This document shows positions 42,530-52,208 of a DNA stretch of 64,000 nt, in pieces. Source of the stretch: Pelosinus sp. UFO1. GTDB lineage: Bacteria > Bacillota > Negativicutes > DSM-13327. The position numbers and the translations under genes were made by a program. The first letter of the stretch is position 1; the number at the start of each line of letters is the position of its first letter. The stretch is from positions 3,030,001 to 3,094,000 of the forward strand of contig NZ_CP008852.1 in NCBI RefSeq assembly GCF_000725345.1, in the 5' to 3' direction. The notes below the pieces were generated by a model that worked only from the letters and a program-made list of their open reading frames with translations, had not been told where the DNA came from and searched no databases.

Positions 42530-43657
42530 TTATACTAACAATACCATGTTATCTCTATGGATCACTTCATCATATGGTTTTGATCCTAATATAGAAACAA
42601 TCTCATTCGTATGAGCTCCCATAATTTTTCTGGTATCGATACCATTATAATTGGCAATGCCTCTAGCGATTTCCCGCCCTTCCATAGTGACTACACTAAT
42701 GGTATTTCCATGTTCAAAATCTCCCCTGACTAAAGTAACGCCAGCGGCTAATAAGCTAGATCCTCCTGATAGTAGTGCCTGTTCACAGCCTTTATCTACC
42801 GTTAGTACTCCTTGGGTACGAGCGCCAAAGGCTAACCACTTTTTACGTATTTGTAATCGATTTTCTTTTGATAGAAAAATGGTCCCCACACTTTTCCCAC
42901 TTAACACTTCGCGTAAAATACCATCTTGTAAACCGGAGGCAATGACCATCGTTACACCTGAATTAACAGCAATTTTCCCGGCTTGTATCTTCGTATACAT
43001 ACCACCTGTACCCCTTACTGTACCAGCACCACCAGCCAAGGCTTCAATCTCTGGTGTAATATCTGTTACTTCCCCAATTAACTGTGCATCAGGGTTATTT
43101 TGTGGATTATCTGTGTATACTCCTTCAATATCTGATAAGATAATTAATACGTCCGCATCAACAATACTAGCTACCATGGCGGATAAGGTATCATTGTCAC
43201 CAATCTTTAATTCATCAATCGCAACAGCATCATTTTCATTGATTACCGGGATGACACCCATTTTAAGTAAGGTTAATAAGGTATTCCGAGAATTGGTATA
43301 ACGAGTTCGCTTTACTGAATCTTCACGAGTTAACAGTACTTGGGCTACCACTTGCCCGTATTCACCAAATAGCTTTTCATAAGTATGCATCAACCTGCCC
43401 TGGCCAACAGCTGCTGCAGCTTGTTTTTCTGGTATGGTTTTAGGTCGTTCTTTTAGTCCCAAAACGTCCATGCCAGCTCCCACTGCCCCGGAGGTAACCA
43501 AAATGATTTCTTTGCCTTGGTTGGCCAAATCAGCTAATTCTCGTACCAGTTTTTCAATACGCCACAAATTTAATTTACCAGTGCTATGTGTTAACGTACT
43601 GGTTCCTACTTTTACAACTACTCGTTTGGCTTTAGCCAAATTTTCTCTGGTAAACAT
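42530..43657 (-). CDS. proB: Glutamate 5-kinase ProB with PUA domain
   Basis: 375 residues. An amino-acid-kinase domain (VVVKVGTSTL at the start, TSGAVGAGM, INENDAVA, GTGGMYTKIQAGKIA) is followed by a C-terminal PUA domain (about 280-375). It phosphorylates glutamate in the first proline step and in homologues is inhibited by proline. It is coupled to proA. A hairpin (43697-43735) separates it from yhbY. Confidence 0.97.
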   Translation of the reverse strand: MFTRENLAKAKRVVVKVGTSTLTHSTGKLNLWRIEKLVRELADLANQGKEIILVTSGAVGAGMDVLGLKERPKTIPEKQAAAAVGQGRLMHTYEKLFGEYGQVVAQVLLTREDSVKRTRYTNSRNTLLTLLKMGVIPVINENDAVAIDELKIGDNDTLSAMVASIVDADVLIILSDIEGVYTDNPQNNPDAQLIGEVTDITPEIEALAGGAGTVRGTGGMYTKIQAGKIAVNSGVTMVIASGLQDGILREVLSGKSVGTIFLSKENRLQIRKKWLAFGARTQGVLTVDKGCEQALLSGGSSLLAAGVTLVRGDFEHGNTISVVTMEGREIARGIANYNGIDTRKIMGAHTNEIVSILGSKPYDEVIHRDNMVLLV

Positions 43658-43696
43658 TCCGCTCCCACCTATATTAAAAATTTGACACTAAGCACG

Positions 43697-43735
43697 AAGG
43701 GACACAAAGGGAGTTATCATCCTTTTGTGTCCCTT
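43697..43735 (-). terminator. Hairpin between yhbY and proB
   Basis: AAGGGACACAAAGG pairs with CCTTTTGTGTCCCTT around a 10-nt loop. It lacks a T tail in the minus direction, so it may act as an attenuator or RNA-stability element rather than a full terminator. A related CACAAAG motif occurs at 58215-58306. Confidence 0.45.
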
Positions 43736-43746
43736 TTATCTCATAG

Positions 43747-44061
43747 TTAAGGTAATTCGATTTTATTACTTTTTTGTGGATTGCGATTGCGCTTATATAA
43801 AAGTCCATTACGTCCAATAACTTGTACTAATTCAGCACCAATTCCTTGTGCCAATTCCGCAATGATATCTTTCGGTTCTTCACTACAATTCTGCAATACA
43901 CGTACTTTTATTAATTCCCTCGCAATTACCGCATCTTTTGCACTATCCAGCAGGGTTGCTGATATTCCTGTCTTGCCAATTTGTACAACAGGATCCATAG
44001 TGCTTCCCAGCGAACGCAAATAGCGTTTTTGTTTTCCTGTTAATTCTGTAATTTCTTCCAC
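43747..44061 (-). CDS. yhbY: YhbY/CRS1 RNA-binding protein
   Basis: 104 residues from a GTG; AAGGGG lies upstream. LTGKQKRYLRSLGSTMDPVVQIGK-type opening (KQKRYLRSLG, VQIGKTG), ELIKVRVLQN and VQVIGRNGLLYKR define the CRM domain, which binds 50S assembly intermediates. It directly follows obg (12 nt), another ribosome-assembly factor. Confidence 0.95.
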   Translation of the reverse strand: MEEITELTGKQKRYLRSLGSTMDPVVQIGKTGISATLLDSAKDAVIARELIKVRVLQNCSEEPKDIIAELAQGIGAELVQVIGRNGLLYKRNRNPQKSNKIELP

Positions 44062-44073
44062 TTATATTTCCCC

Positions 44074-45345
44074 TTATGTTCTAAATTCAAATTCCATTTC
44101 GCCAATACGTACCGTATCGCCTTCATTAACACCTTTTTCTTTTAATGCCGCCTCAATACCTATGCGCTTAAATAGTTGCTGAAAACGACGTACGCCTTCA
44201 TCATTATCAAAATTAGTCATTGCGACTAATCTTTCAATTCCTCTACCACGAATTAAAAATGCACCGTCTTCATCACGGCCTATAGTAAAGTCTTCTTGTG
44301 GTTTCGCTTCATAAACAATTGTTTCCGTGGTTTCTTCTGGTATTTCTACGTGTTCTAATAACAGCTTCGCTGTCCGTTGCATGAGTTCTGGTAATCCTTC
44401 ACCTGTAGCCGCGGAAACTGGGTAAATTTCATGACCGAGATTTTTCATGTATTCGGCCACCCTTGGGTAATTCTCCTGGGCTTCCGCTAAATCCATTTTA
44501 TTGGCAACAATTAGCTGGGGGCGAGTTGATAAACGCTCATTATATAATTTCAGTTCATTATTTATCTTGTTGTAATCTTCTATGGGATCACGGCCTTCTA
44601 TACCAGATACATCTAGTACATGAAGAATCACTTTCGTACGCTCAATATGACGCAGGAAATCATGTCCCAAGCCAATTCCTTCATTGGCGCCCTCAATTAA
44701 TCCTGGAATATCAGCCATTACAAAACTATGTCCTTCATCAAGACTGACTACACCAAGCACGGGAGTCAATGTTGTAAAGTGATATGCTGCTACTTCTGGC
44801 CTTGCTGCAGATACAACGGAAATAATACTAGACTTTCCTACACTAGGATACCCTACTAAACCAACATCCGCTAATAGTTTAAGTTCCAATTGCAGTATCC
44901 GCCCTGCACCAGGTGCACCATTTTCAGAAAAAGTTGGTGCCCGGTTAACACTGTTTACAAATCTAGCATTACCTCGACCACCACGACCACCCTTAACAAT
45001 GATTGCTTGTTGACCTACTTTCGTCAAATCGGCTACCACTTCTCCTGTTTCAGCATCCTTGACTAAAGTACCTGGTGGCACTTTGATATAGGTAGGTTCC
45101 GCATGCTGTCCATGCATATTTTTTGTTTGTCCATTTACCCCATTATCGGCAACGAATTTACGTTTATAACGAAAATCGATCAATGTATTGGTATTGGCAT
45201 CCACGATTAATATGATATCGCCTCCACGGCCCCCGTCACCACCACTGGGTCCACCTTTGGGAACAAACTTTTCTCGACGCCAGCTAGACATACCATTACC
45301 GCCATTACCAGATATCACTTCAATTTTTGCTCTATCAATAAACAT
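44074..45345 (-). CDS. obg: GTPase Obg/CgtA
   Basis: 423 residues. The Gly-rich Obg fold (GGDGGRGGDIIL) occupies 1-158; the G domain has GYPSVGKSS, DIPG and NKMD; a C-terminal OCT domain follows (about 345-423). Obg acts in 50S maturation and stress response, and in Bacillus in the sporulation phosphorelay. It is first of obg-yhbY-proB-proA. The Spo0B-like gene lies 216 nt upstream, as in Bacillus. Confidence 0.97.
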   Translation of the reverse strand: MFIDRAKIEVISGNGGNGMSSWRREKFVPKGGPSGGDGGRGGDIILIVDANTNTLIDFRYKRKFVADNGVNGQTKNMHGQHAEPTYIKVPPGTLVKDAETGEVVADLTKVGQQAIIVKGGRGGRGNARFVNSVNRAPTFSENGAPGAGRILQLELKLLADVGLVGYPSVGKSSIISVVSAARPEVAAYHFTTLTPVLGVVSLDEGHSFVMADIPGLIEGANEGIGLGHDFLRHIERTKVILHVLDVSGIEGRDPIEDYNKINNELKLYNERLSTRPQLIVANKMDLAEAQENYPRVAEYMKNLGHEIYPVSAATGEGLPELMQRTAKLLLEHVEIPEETTETIVYEAKPQEDFTIGRDEDGAFLIRGRGIERLVAMTNFDNDEGVRRFQQLFKRIGIEAALKEKGVNEGDTVRIGEMEFEFRT

Positions 45346-45561
45346 CTTTTCAAACCCCTTTAGGTATATACCTATCTATAATTCATTACTATCAGTAATA
45401 TATGTCATTATGTAACAATTTACACGCCAACTATGTTCTTTTCCATAAAGATTTAGAAGCATTAATAAGATTCACTTATTAAAAACCTCTATAGAATGAT
45501 CAATAGTTTATCAGCGCTTTAGTAGACCTTGTCCACTTCAAAACAGTTATGTACGGTTAGC

Positions 45562-45777
45562 CTATCCCTTATGCAGGCAACCACATTGCTCTTCATAAGC
45601 CTTTATCGCATCAGATACGAGCCCAGGATCTTTCGCTAACTCTTCAATATAAAGAAGTGCCTTTTCCCCGCGCCCCATCTGTAACATGGCATGAATTACT
45701 TGCAAATGGTTGACAAAATCATGCCGTTGTTTTTTTAATAAGGTAACAATTTCTTCACACACTTCATGCTTCTCCAT
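45562..45777 (-). CDS. Short Spo0B-like phosphotransferase domain protein
   Basis: 71 residues from an ATG at 45777 (AAGGG 9 nt upstream); earlier in-frame ATGs abut or precede the RBS. KKQRHDFVNHLQVIHAML is the H-box helix of the Spo0B/SPOB_a family, with the putative phospho-acceptor H19 in RHDF. Bacillus Spo0B is about 190 residues and has a further C-terminal domain; this protein has only the helical hairpin, ending CGCLHKG. The position between rpmA and obg is that of spo0B in Bacillus. Whether it still relays phosphate to Spo0A is unknown. Confidence 0.78.
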   Translation of the reverse strand: MEKHEVCEEIVTLLKKQRHDFVNHLQVIHAMLQMGRGEKALLYIEELAKDPGLVSDAIKAYEEQCGCLHKG

Positions 45778-45903
45778 TTTTATCATCCCTTCTACCATAA
45801 GGCCAAACCGAATATGATCCCTATAATTATACAACAATTCTGTGTGCTTTTATATGTTTTTTTATCGAATACTGTTTAAAACAACTGCTTTGAAGTAGAC
45901 AAT

Positions 45904-45942
45904 TCTAAAAAAATAATACCTGCGGCTGATTAAGCCGCAGGT
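45904..45942 (-). terminator. Intrinsic terminator of rplU-prp-rpmA
   Basis: ACCTGCGGCT and AGCCGCAGGT pair around a short loop, followed on the minus strand by ATTATTTTTTT. Confidence 0.92.
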
Positions 45943-45947
45943 GTATA

Positions 45948-46238
45948 TTAGATAGCTTCTTCCGTTGCATATACGCTTACTTGGCGGTCATTACGGCCTT
46001 TACGTTCAAAAGCCACACGTCCAGCAATTTTCGCATATAAGGTATCATCCTTACCAATGCCAACATTTTGACCGGTGTGGAAATGAGTACCTCTCTGACG
46101 AACCAAAATGCTGCCAGCAGTTACTACTTCACCTGCGTGACGCTTAACGCCAAGGCGTTTAGACTCACTGTCACGACCGTTACGAGTACTACCTACACCT
46201 TTTTTATGAGCAAATAGCTGTAAATTAAAATTAAACAT
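45948..46238 (-). CDS. rpmA: Ribosomal protein L27 with cleavable N-terminus
   Basis: 96 residues from the ATG at 46238 (GGAGGTG upstream). It begins [21 protein letters not shown]. In Firmicutes the segment up to LQLF is removed by the protease Prp before L27 enters the 50S subunit; the mature N-terminus AHKKG reaches the peptidyl-transferase centre. The prp gene is the next one upstream, which matches. Confidence 0.97.
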   Translation of the reverse strand: MFNFNLQLFAHKKGVGSTRNGRDSESKRLGVKRHAGEVVTAGSILVRQRGTHFHTGQNVGIGKDDTLYAKIAGRVAFERKGRNDRQVSVYATEEAI

Positions 46239-46245
46239 CTGTACT

Positions 46246-46566
46246 TCACCTCCTGTGTTCAGAAATACGAACACTTTGCGGATTTATTTTTGCAATTTCG
46301 GTTAACCCGATTAGCATAGTTTCCAACACAGCATCCGTTAATGGATCCGGATTATCTAATAAACACATCTTTAAATTACCACTGGCAATATCAAGATGTA
46401 TCTTGGTTCCTAGGTGACGATCCAATCCCAGCACAGCTGTTTGAGTCAATGCAGATATACCCGCACATACTATATCTTGTCCGTGAGGACCTGTATTAGC
46501 ATGTCCAGTAACGCTAAACTCAACCATACTCTGTTCTGAGTTTCGAACAATCTTTATCTTGATCAT
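46246..46566 (-). CDS. prp: Ribosomal-processing cysteine protease Prp
   Basis: 106 residues. The catalytic pair is H22 in VTGHANTG and C34 in [10 protein letters not shown], the same positions as in the characterised Staphylococcus enzyme. It cleaves the N-terminal extension of L27, whose gene follows after 7 nt. It starts one base after the rplU stop, so it is coupled to L21 translation. Confidence 0.95.
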   Translation of the reverse strand: MIKIKIVRNSEQSMVEFSVTGHANTGPHGQDIVCAGISALTQTAVLGLDRHLGTKIHLDIASGNLKMCLLDNPDPLTDAVLETMLIGLTEIAKINPQSVRISEHRR

Positions 46567-46567
46567 C

Positions 46568-46879
46568 TTATGCTTCGATCTTCTCGATCATAACCTTAGT
46601 GAACGGTTGACGATGACCTTGACGTCTACGGTAGTTAGATTTTGCTTTGTATTTGAAAACAAAAATCTTCTTGCCTTTACCTTGAGAAACTACTTTACCA
46701 GTTACTTTTGCACCAGCTACTAGAGGTTTACCAATTTCTACATTACCTTCTGTTACTAAAGTAAGTACACGGTCAAACTCTACTGCTTCGCCATCAGCAG
46801 CTTCAACTTTTTCAATGAAAACAACATCACCTTCAGAAACGCGATATTGTTTACCACCAGTTTCAATAATTGCGTACAT
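46568..46879 (-). CDS. rplU: Ribosomal protein L21
   Basis: 103 residues, typical length. It begins [18 protein letters not shown] and has [21 protein letters not shown] near the C-terminus. It is the first gene of rplU-prp-rpmA behind a strong promoter and a structured ~108-nt leader. RBS GGGAGGTG lies well upstream. Confidence 0.98.
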   Translation of the reverse strand: MYAIIETGGKQYRVSEGDVVFIEKVEAADGEAVEFDRVLTLVTEGNVEIGKPLVAGAKVTGKVVSQGKGKKIFVFKYKAKSNYRRRQGHRQPFTKVMIEKIEA

Positions 46880-46987
46880 TATTATATTACACCTCCCTCG
46901 TTCTAATACTCGCCGAGTACGGTATCGCTATAAGCGAATTTTGGGACCTCTTCGTGCGGTTTGGGACGTAAGCACAGTGGCCTACAT
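46880..46987 (-). ncRNA. L21 leader-type 5' untranslated region
   Basis: About 108 nt between the promoter and rplU contain several short pairing segments (for example GTACTCGGCGAGTA). Firmicutes carry an L21-binding leader at this place, so autoregulation by L21 is likely; the match is by position and structure only. Confidence 0.5.
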
Positions 46988-46993
46988 TGAATG

Positions 46994-47022
46994 ATAATAG
47001 CATATGAAGACAGCTTTGTCAA
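46994..47022 (-). promoter_or_regulatory. Strong sigma-A promoter of rplU-prp-rpmA
   Basis: Perfect TTGACA (47017-47022) and TATTAT (46994-46999) with a 17-bp spacer on the minus strand, in the gap between rng and rplU. Confidence 0.85.
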
Positions 47023-47035
47023 TTACTTTTCAAGG

Positions 47036-48478
47036 TTACTCACCTTCGTGTAGTAAAGAAAACATTTCTGGATGCATCTCTGCCAAAGATTCAATTCTGA
47101 GGGAACAGGCCAATTCTTGTTCCATACGAGGTAGCTCTCCTTGGCTCTTAATGATCTCAGCGACAAGGGGGTGCACTTGGATGACAATACGTCCTTGACG
47201 TCTAGACTGACTCATAACATGACGCATCTTACGCCATATATTAATCACTACAGTCTCTGGGGACTGCACTCTACCACGTCCCTCACAACAAGGGCATTCG
47301 CTATAAAGTACACCTTCTACATTTTGCCGTGCCTTTTTCCTTGTGATCTCGACTAATCCCAATCCAGTAAAACCTAGCACATTCGTTTTCGTACGGTCAC
47401 GTTTAAATTTTTCTTCTAATGCTGCTACAACTGCTTGTTTTTGTTCTTCCTTATCCATATCAATAAAATCGACAATAATAATGCCACCAATGTCTCTAAG
47501 GCGAATTTGCCGAACAATTTCGCTGGCTGCTTCTAAATTGGTCTGAAAGACGGTATCCGATAAATTGATAGATCCGACAAATTTACCTGTGTTTACATCA
47601 ATTACAGTTAATGCTTCTGTTTTATCAATTACTATGTATCCGCCGCATTTAAGCCAAACAGAGCGTTGCCCAAGTTTATTTAATTCCTCATCAAGACCAT
47701 AATGAGTGAAAATATCTTCTTTTCCCTGGTATAACCGGACCCTGCTTACTAGTTCTGGTGATGCATACTTTAGCAAATCACAGACCCGCCCATAGGCTTC
47801 TTGATGATCTAATACGAATTCTTCCACATCATCGGATAAATAGTCCCGTACAATACGGATCACCAAATCAACATCACGATATAATAAAATAGGCGCAGTA
47901 GCTCGTTTTCCTCTGGCAATCAATGCTTTCCACAAATTATAAAGATACTCAATATCTTTCTGCAAATCTTCTTCGCTTTTACCTTCAGACATGGTACGGA
48001 CAATAACTCCCATACCTTCCGGCCGCACTTTCTCTACGATCTGCTTTAGCCGCACCCGCTCTTCTTCATTGGCAATTCGCCTGGAAGTAGCAATATAATC
48101 CACCGTCGGCATTAATACTACATAGCGTCCTGGCAGAGTCAAATGAGTTGTAGCCCGTGGTCCCTTTGTGCCAATTGCGTCTTTCACAATTTGAATCATA
48201 ACATCTTTACCTACTGTTAAAGCACTATCAGCAATGGCCTGGGCAGCAACTTGAGGCAACGTATCGCCAATATACAAAAAAGCATTTTTTTCTCTACCAA
48301 TGTCAATAAAGGCAGCTTGCATACCCGGCAATACATTTTTCGTTTTGCCCTTATAAATATTGCCAACATTATGACCACTACGAGTTCGTTCTATCGAAAC
48401 TTCAATAAACTCTTCATTTTCGAAAACAGCCATTCGCGTTTCTTCTGGTGTAATATTTACGATAATTTTTTTCGCCAT
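47036..48478 (-). CDS. rng: Ribonuclease G/E
   Basis: 480 residues. An S1 domain near the start (GNIYKGKTKNVLPGMQAAFID) precedes the RNase-H-like catalytic part with VIDVNTGKFVG and VDFIDMDKEEQK, whose Asp residues hold Mg, and the zinc-link ECPCCEGRGR. The protein lacks the long C-terminal scaffold of RNase E, so RNase G type is preferred. It processes rRNA and decays mRNA. It follows the TIGR03936 gene by 70 nt, and no terminator is seen before the rplU promoter. Confidence 0.95.
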   Translation of the reverse strand: MAKKIIVNITPEETRMAVFENEEFIEVSIERTRSGHNVGNIYKGKTKNVLPGMQAAFIDIGREKNAFLYIGDTLPQVAAQAIADSALTVGKDVMIQIVKDAIGTKGPRATTHLTLPGRYVVLMPTVDYIATSRRIANEEERVRLKQIVEKVRPEGMGVIVRTMSEGKSEEDLQKDIEYLYNLWKALIARGKRATAPILLYRDVDLVIRIVRDYLSDDVEEFVLDHQEAYGRVCDLLKYASPELVSRVRLYQGKEDIFTHYGLDEELNKLGQRSVWLKCGGYIVIDKTEALTVIDVNTGKFVGSINLSDTVFQTNLEAASEIVRQIRLRDIGGIIIVDFIDMDKEEQKQAVVAALEEKFKRDRTKTNVLGFTGLGLVEITRKKARQNVEGVLYSECPCCEGRGRVQSPETVVINIWRKMRHVMSQSRRQGRIVIQVHPLVAEIIKSQGELPRMEQELACSLRIESLAEMHPEMFSLLHEGE

Positions 48479-48548
48479 TTACTTTCCTCCTTTCTTTCAA
48501 TTTTAAAATCTAACTCCTACCGAATTTTGCCCCAAGCGCAACGCACCT

Positions 48549-49244
48549 TTAGCATTCAATCGGAGATACTGTTCTTTTCTCATCACAAATATAAAGTCCA
48601 GTGCGATGAATTAATAGATTATCAATATCTACAGGTAAGTCGAACATATCTACTAATGCTGCTACGACTTCACCAGGTTTAATGCTGCCAGTAGGTGTAA
48701 TTTTTATATCAATCATCAGACGTATCGCTTTTTCTAGGATTATGACTTTAACGGCTTGCGCCATATACTGTTTGACTTCAATCTCCTTTCTTCCTTTAGG
48801 AGACTCGCGGGTATAAGGAACTGTTTCTGCTTCATTAAACCAGCGGATGCTATCTTCAATAACCCCAATATCCTCCGCCAAGAGAGGCATCGTCACTTCA
48901 TAAGTTGCTAAATTAACGATTGCCATTAAGGCGGGAACATTGCCGTGCATATATCTGGCACCCTTTATTTTAATCCCGGATGGAAGGGACTGGGTTAAGC
49001 GAATTACCGCTTGACTCAATTCTACTTCTTCTTTAAATTCAACATCAATATATTCGGCTTGGCTTGTTACCCCTACCGCTAAGGCGGAGGCAAAGGATAT
49101 TTTCATATGAGGATTAAAGCCTTCTGAATAAGCTGCCGGTAATTTAGCTCTTATAATAGCTCGCTCCATCGCACTAGCGTAATCAAGATGGGAAATATAA
49201 CGAATTTCTTCCCCTTTTGTAATCTCTAAACGTAATTTTGCCAT
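48549..49244 (-). CDS. TIGR03936-type radical-SAM-associated protein (DUF2344)
   Basis: 231 residues. The start (LRLEITKGEEIRYISHLDY), AYSEGFNPHMKISFASAL and GVTSQAEYIDVEF are family signatures. The protein always accompanies a TIGR03960 radical SAM enzyme; some bacteria have both as one fusion. Function is unknown, with a tRNA or ribosome-related role suspected from its neighbours. Its ATG overlaps the radical SAM stop (TAATG). Confidence 0.93.
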   Translation of the reverse strand: MAKLRLEITKGEEIRYISHLDYASAMERAIIRAKLPAAYSEGFNPHMKISFASALAVGVTSQAEYIDVEFKEEVELSQAVIRLTQSLPSGIKIKGARYMHGNVPALMAIVNLATYEVTMPLLAEDIGVIEDSIRWFNEAETVPYTRESPKGRKEIEVKQYMAQAVKVIILEKAIRLMIDIKITPTGSIKPGEVVAALVDMFDLPVDIDNLLIHRTGLYICDEKRTVSPIEC

Positions 49245-51097
49245 TATGCTTTATTCCCCCAATCTAAAACCTCAACACCGAGTCCCGGACAAACACCGCA
49301 AGCACTACACTTTTCTCTCCTACAATCACAAGTCAATTCTTCTTGTACCGCTTGCTGATACTCCCGCTGTAAAAAGTCTTTGGTGGCCCCTGAAGATAAA
49401 TGATCCCATGGCATAACTTCCTCAAAGCTTCTTTCCCTTGTGGCATAGAAATAAGGATCCAGGTCAGAAGCTTTAAAAGCATCGATCCACACATCGTATT
49501 TAAAGTATTCAGACCAGCCATCAAATCTAGCGCCATTTTGCCATGCCTTAAGTAATACTTGTCCTAGTCTTCTATCACCACGAGCAAAAGCCCCCTCTAA
49601 AAAGCTGGTACGGGCATCGTGCCAATTAAAGGTGATATTTCTATCACGAAGTTTCGCCTTTAACAGTTGTTGTTTGCGTTCAAATTCAGACGCTAGATTC
49701 TGAGGAAACCATTGGAACGGAGTATGAGGTTTCGGAACAAAACATGAAACACTCACCGTTACCTTAGCACCCCTGCGTCCTGTAATTTTTTTATACAAAT
49801 CAAGTACTTTATAAGCCAAATCGGCAATTTCAAGCACGTCTTCATCAGTTTCTGTAGGTAACCCCATCATAAAATATAGTTTTACAGTAGACCAGCCAGC
49901 TTGAAAAGCAGCACTCACAGCATCCTCTAAGTTTTGCTCTGTTACACCTTTATTAATTACATCACGCATACGCTGAGACCCAGCCTCAGGAGCAAAGGTT
50001 AAACCACTTTTACGTACCTGCTGCACCTTTTGTGCTAACTCAATAGAAAAACTATCAATTCTAAGGGATGGCAATGAAACGCTCACACCCTGCTCTTTTA
50101 AATCGTCAACAAGAGACTGCACTAGATCTGGCAAACAGGAATAATCTGCAGAACTAAGAGAGGTCAGGGATATTTCATTATACCCTGTGCTATCTACCAT
50201 TTCTTTTGCCATTTTCAAAAGAACTTCAGGGCGGCGTTCTCGTACTGGGCGATACAAAACGCCGGCTTGGCAAAAACGACAGCCCCGTGTACAACCACGA
50301 AACAACTCTAGCATAATACGATCATGAACAATATCCAAAAAAGGTACAATTGGTCTAGTAGCATACTCTACAGTGTTCAAGTCTTTTACTACTCTCTTCG
50401 TGACAACTGCCGGTGCATCAGAACAGTTAGGAACTATCTCAGCTACCGTACCGTCATTATGATAAGTGACATCATATAAGGAGGGAACATAGATGCCTTC
50501 AATTTTGGCTAATCTTTTTAATATCCCTAACCTGCCATCTACTTTTCCTGACTGTTTCCAAGCTGAAACTGCTTCAACTAGGTCTTCCATAACTTCTTCG
50601 CCTTCCCCTAATATTAGACAATCAAAGAAATCAGCAACGGGTTCTGCGTTAAAGGTACAAGGTCCGCCTCCCACGATAATGGGCATCCTCTCATTACGCT
50701 CTACTGTAAATAAAGGAATCCCTGCTAGATCTAGCATATTAAGTACATTGCTATAACTCATTTCATATTGTAAAGAAAAACCTACCACATCAAACTCACT
50801 GACTGGTTTTAAACTTTCTAATGTATAGAGTGGAATATTCCGGGCTCTCATTTCCGACTCCATATCTACCCAAGGTGCATATACCCGTTCCGCTGCTGTA
50901 TCTGTACGATTATTTAATATCTGATACAATATTTTAAGCCCCAAATTAGACATACCTACTTCATATACATCTGGCAAAGACAAGGCCACTGTTACATTTA
51001 CCTTATCATGATCTTTTTTTATACTATTCCACTCATTCCCAGTATACCGAGCGGGTTTAATTACCCGATTTAACATGGCAGGATCTAAAGTTATCAT
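49244..51097 (-). CDS. TIGR03960 B12-binding-type radical SAM protein
   Basis: 617 residues. A cobalamin-binding-like N-terminal region (about 30-210) precedes the radical SAM core with the Cys triad in RGCTRGCRFCQAG near 270-280 that holds the 4Fe-4S cluster. A Cys-rich C-terminus (CDCRREKCSACGVC) could hold another cluster. Function is unknown; it pairs with the DUF2344 protein downstream and often sits between spoIVFB or min genes and rng, as here. Confidence 0.93.
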   Translation of the reverse strand: MITLDPAMLNRVIKPARYTGNEWNSIKKDHDKVNVTVALSLPDVYEVGMSNLGLKILYQILNNRTDTAAERVYAPWVDMESEMRARNIPLYTLESLKPVSEFDVVGFSLQYEMSYSNVLNMLDLAGIPLFTVERNERMPIIVGGGPCTFNAEPVADFFDCLILGEGEEVMEDLVEAVSAWKQSGKVDGRLGILKRLAKIEGIYVPSLYDVTYHNDGTVAEIVPNCSDAPAVVTKRVVKDLNTVEYATRPIVPFLDIVHDRIMLELFRGCTRGCRFCQAGVLYRPVRERRPEVLLKMAKEMVDSTGYNEISLTSLSSADYSCLPDLVQSLVDDLKEQGVSVSLPSLRIDSFSIELAQKVQQVRKSGLTFAPEAGSQRMRDVINKGVTEQNLEDAVSAAFQAGWSTVKLYFMMGLPTETDEDVLEIADLAYKVLDLYKKITGRRGAKVTVSVSCFVPKPHTPFQWFPQNLASEFERKQQLLKAKLRDRNITFNWHDARTSFLEGAFARGDRRLGQVLLKAWQNGARFDGWSEYFKYDVWIDAFKASDLDPYFYATRERSFEEVMPWDHLSSGATKDFLQREYQQAVQEELTCDCRREKCSACGVCPGLGVEVLDWGNKA

Positions 51098-51320
51098 AAA
51101 TACTACTAACCTCCAAAATTTTGCTACGAAAAATTATTATATAGTAAACCTATAAAGAAGCATTCCCTTTTTATTAGGTTTTATATATTATATACTGCCC
51201 AAAAATATCCAACATTTAGTCAGATATCCTACCTTACGTTCTACATAATAAAAAAAAATCCTGCCAAAAACGGTATATTTGCCAATAATGTTCTATTATC
51301 ATTTATTTACGATGGGCTTT

Positions 51321-52208
51321 TTACGGAGATATAAGTTCCCTAATCGTTGCATTAAGTCCTTTCTTAGGTAATTCTTCCCACATCTCAGTTTCCGTTATGC
51401 TCCCGCAAACCTTACAATCTGCATTTAAAACAAGCATAATATAATATTGATCAGGTCTAAACAAACGAACAATATCCTTTAATACGACACCCTCCACCAC
51501 GGTAATATGGGTAATTGGCATAACACCTCGCGCTCTTAGCAAGGCTTTTTTTTGCGCCATAACACGTAAGTTACGGAAACCAGCTACTTTTACTTCACTT
51601 TTCGCCGTTGTATATAAAAATATAGCTGCTACTAGAAAAGTTATGTTAATTGTACCTCCCACAAAATACTGATACGCCACAGTGCCAACCAAAGAAATAC
51701 TGCCCCATTGACTAATACCAGCTGCAATGGCAGTAGCCTTACAATAGTCTATTTTCAAGGCCAGCCAAGCTCTAAAAATACGTCCGCCATCAAGGGGCAA
51801 ACCTGGTATCATATTAAAAATTACCAGCATTAGATTGGTCTTATAATAAAACTCCCCCATCTCACTCCAATTATTCAAGTAGAACATACCGCTATAAATA
51901 AGAGCCGCCAAAACCGAACTTGCGATGGGTCCGGCGGCGGCTATTATTATTTCACTCCTTGAACTAGCGATCCCTAGCCCCTCAATCCTTGCCACGCCTC
52001 CAAAGGGGAGCAGTTCAACCTCATGGACCTTAAACCCCAAAGCCAGAGCAGTTCCCGCATGTGCTAACTCATGCCACAATACTGCGCTAAATACCAAGCA
52101 AACTTTCACCAACATCCCCGCGAGGGCAAACAATAGAATCATTGCAATAAACCAATAATTCAATTTCAGTTCAATACCCGCAATAGTAGCAACCCGCAAA
52201 CAATTCAC
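51321..52208 (-). CDS. spoIVFB: Site-2 metalloprotease, SpoIVFB-like
   Basis: 295 residues, an M50 intramembrane protease. The zinc motif HELAH is at 46-50 within a membrane helix, and NMIPGLPLDGG (D140) supplies the third ligand; several more membrane helices follow, then a soluble C-terminal domain of about 80 residues (CBS-like region by homology). In Bacillus this enzyme activates pro-sigma-K in the mother cell. The GTG start overlaps the stop of spoIVFA (GTGA), and both hold the place they occupy in Bacillus next to the min operon. Confidence 0.88.
   Translation of the reverse strand: MNCLRVATIAGIELKLNYWFIAMILLFALAGMLVKVCLVFSAVLWHELAHAGTALALGFKVHEVELLPFGGVARIEGLGIASSRSEIIIAAAGPIASSVLAALIYSGMFYLNNWSEMGEFYYKTNLMLVIFNMIPGLPLDGGRIFRAWLALKIDYCKATAIAAGISQWGSISLVGTVAYQYFVGGTINITFLVAAIFLYTTAKSEVKVAGFRNLRVMAQKKALLRARGVMPITHITVVEGVVLKDIVRLFRPDQYYIMLVLNADCKVCGSITETEMWEELPKKGLNATIRELISP

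Noticed and set aside
42651-43301. 216-codon plus-strand ORF
   Set aside because: It is antisense to the well-supported proB gene, with composition expected from its complement.
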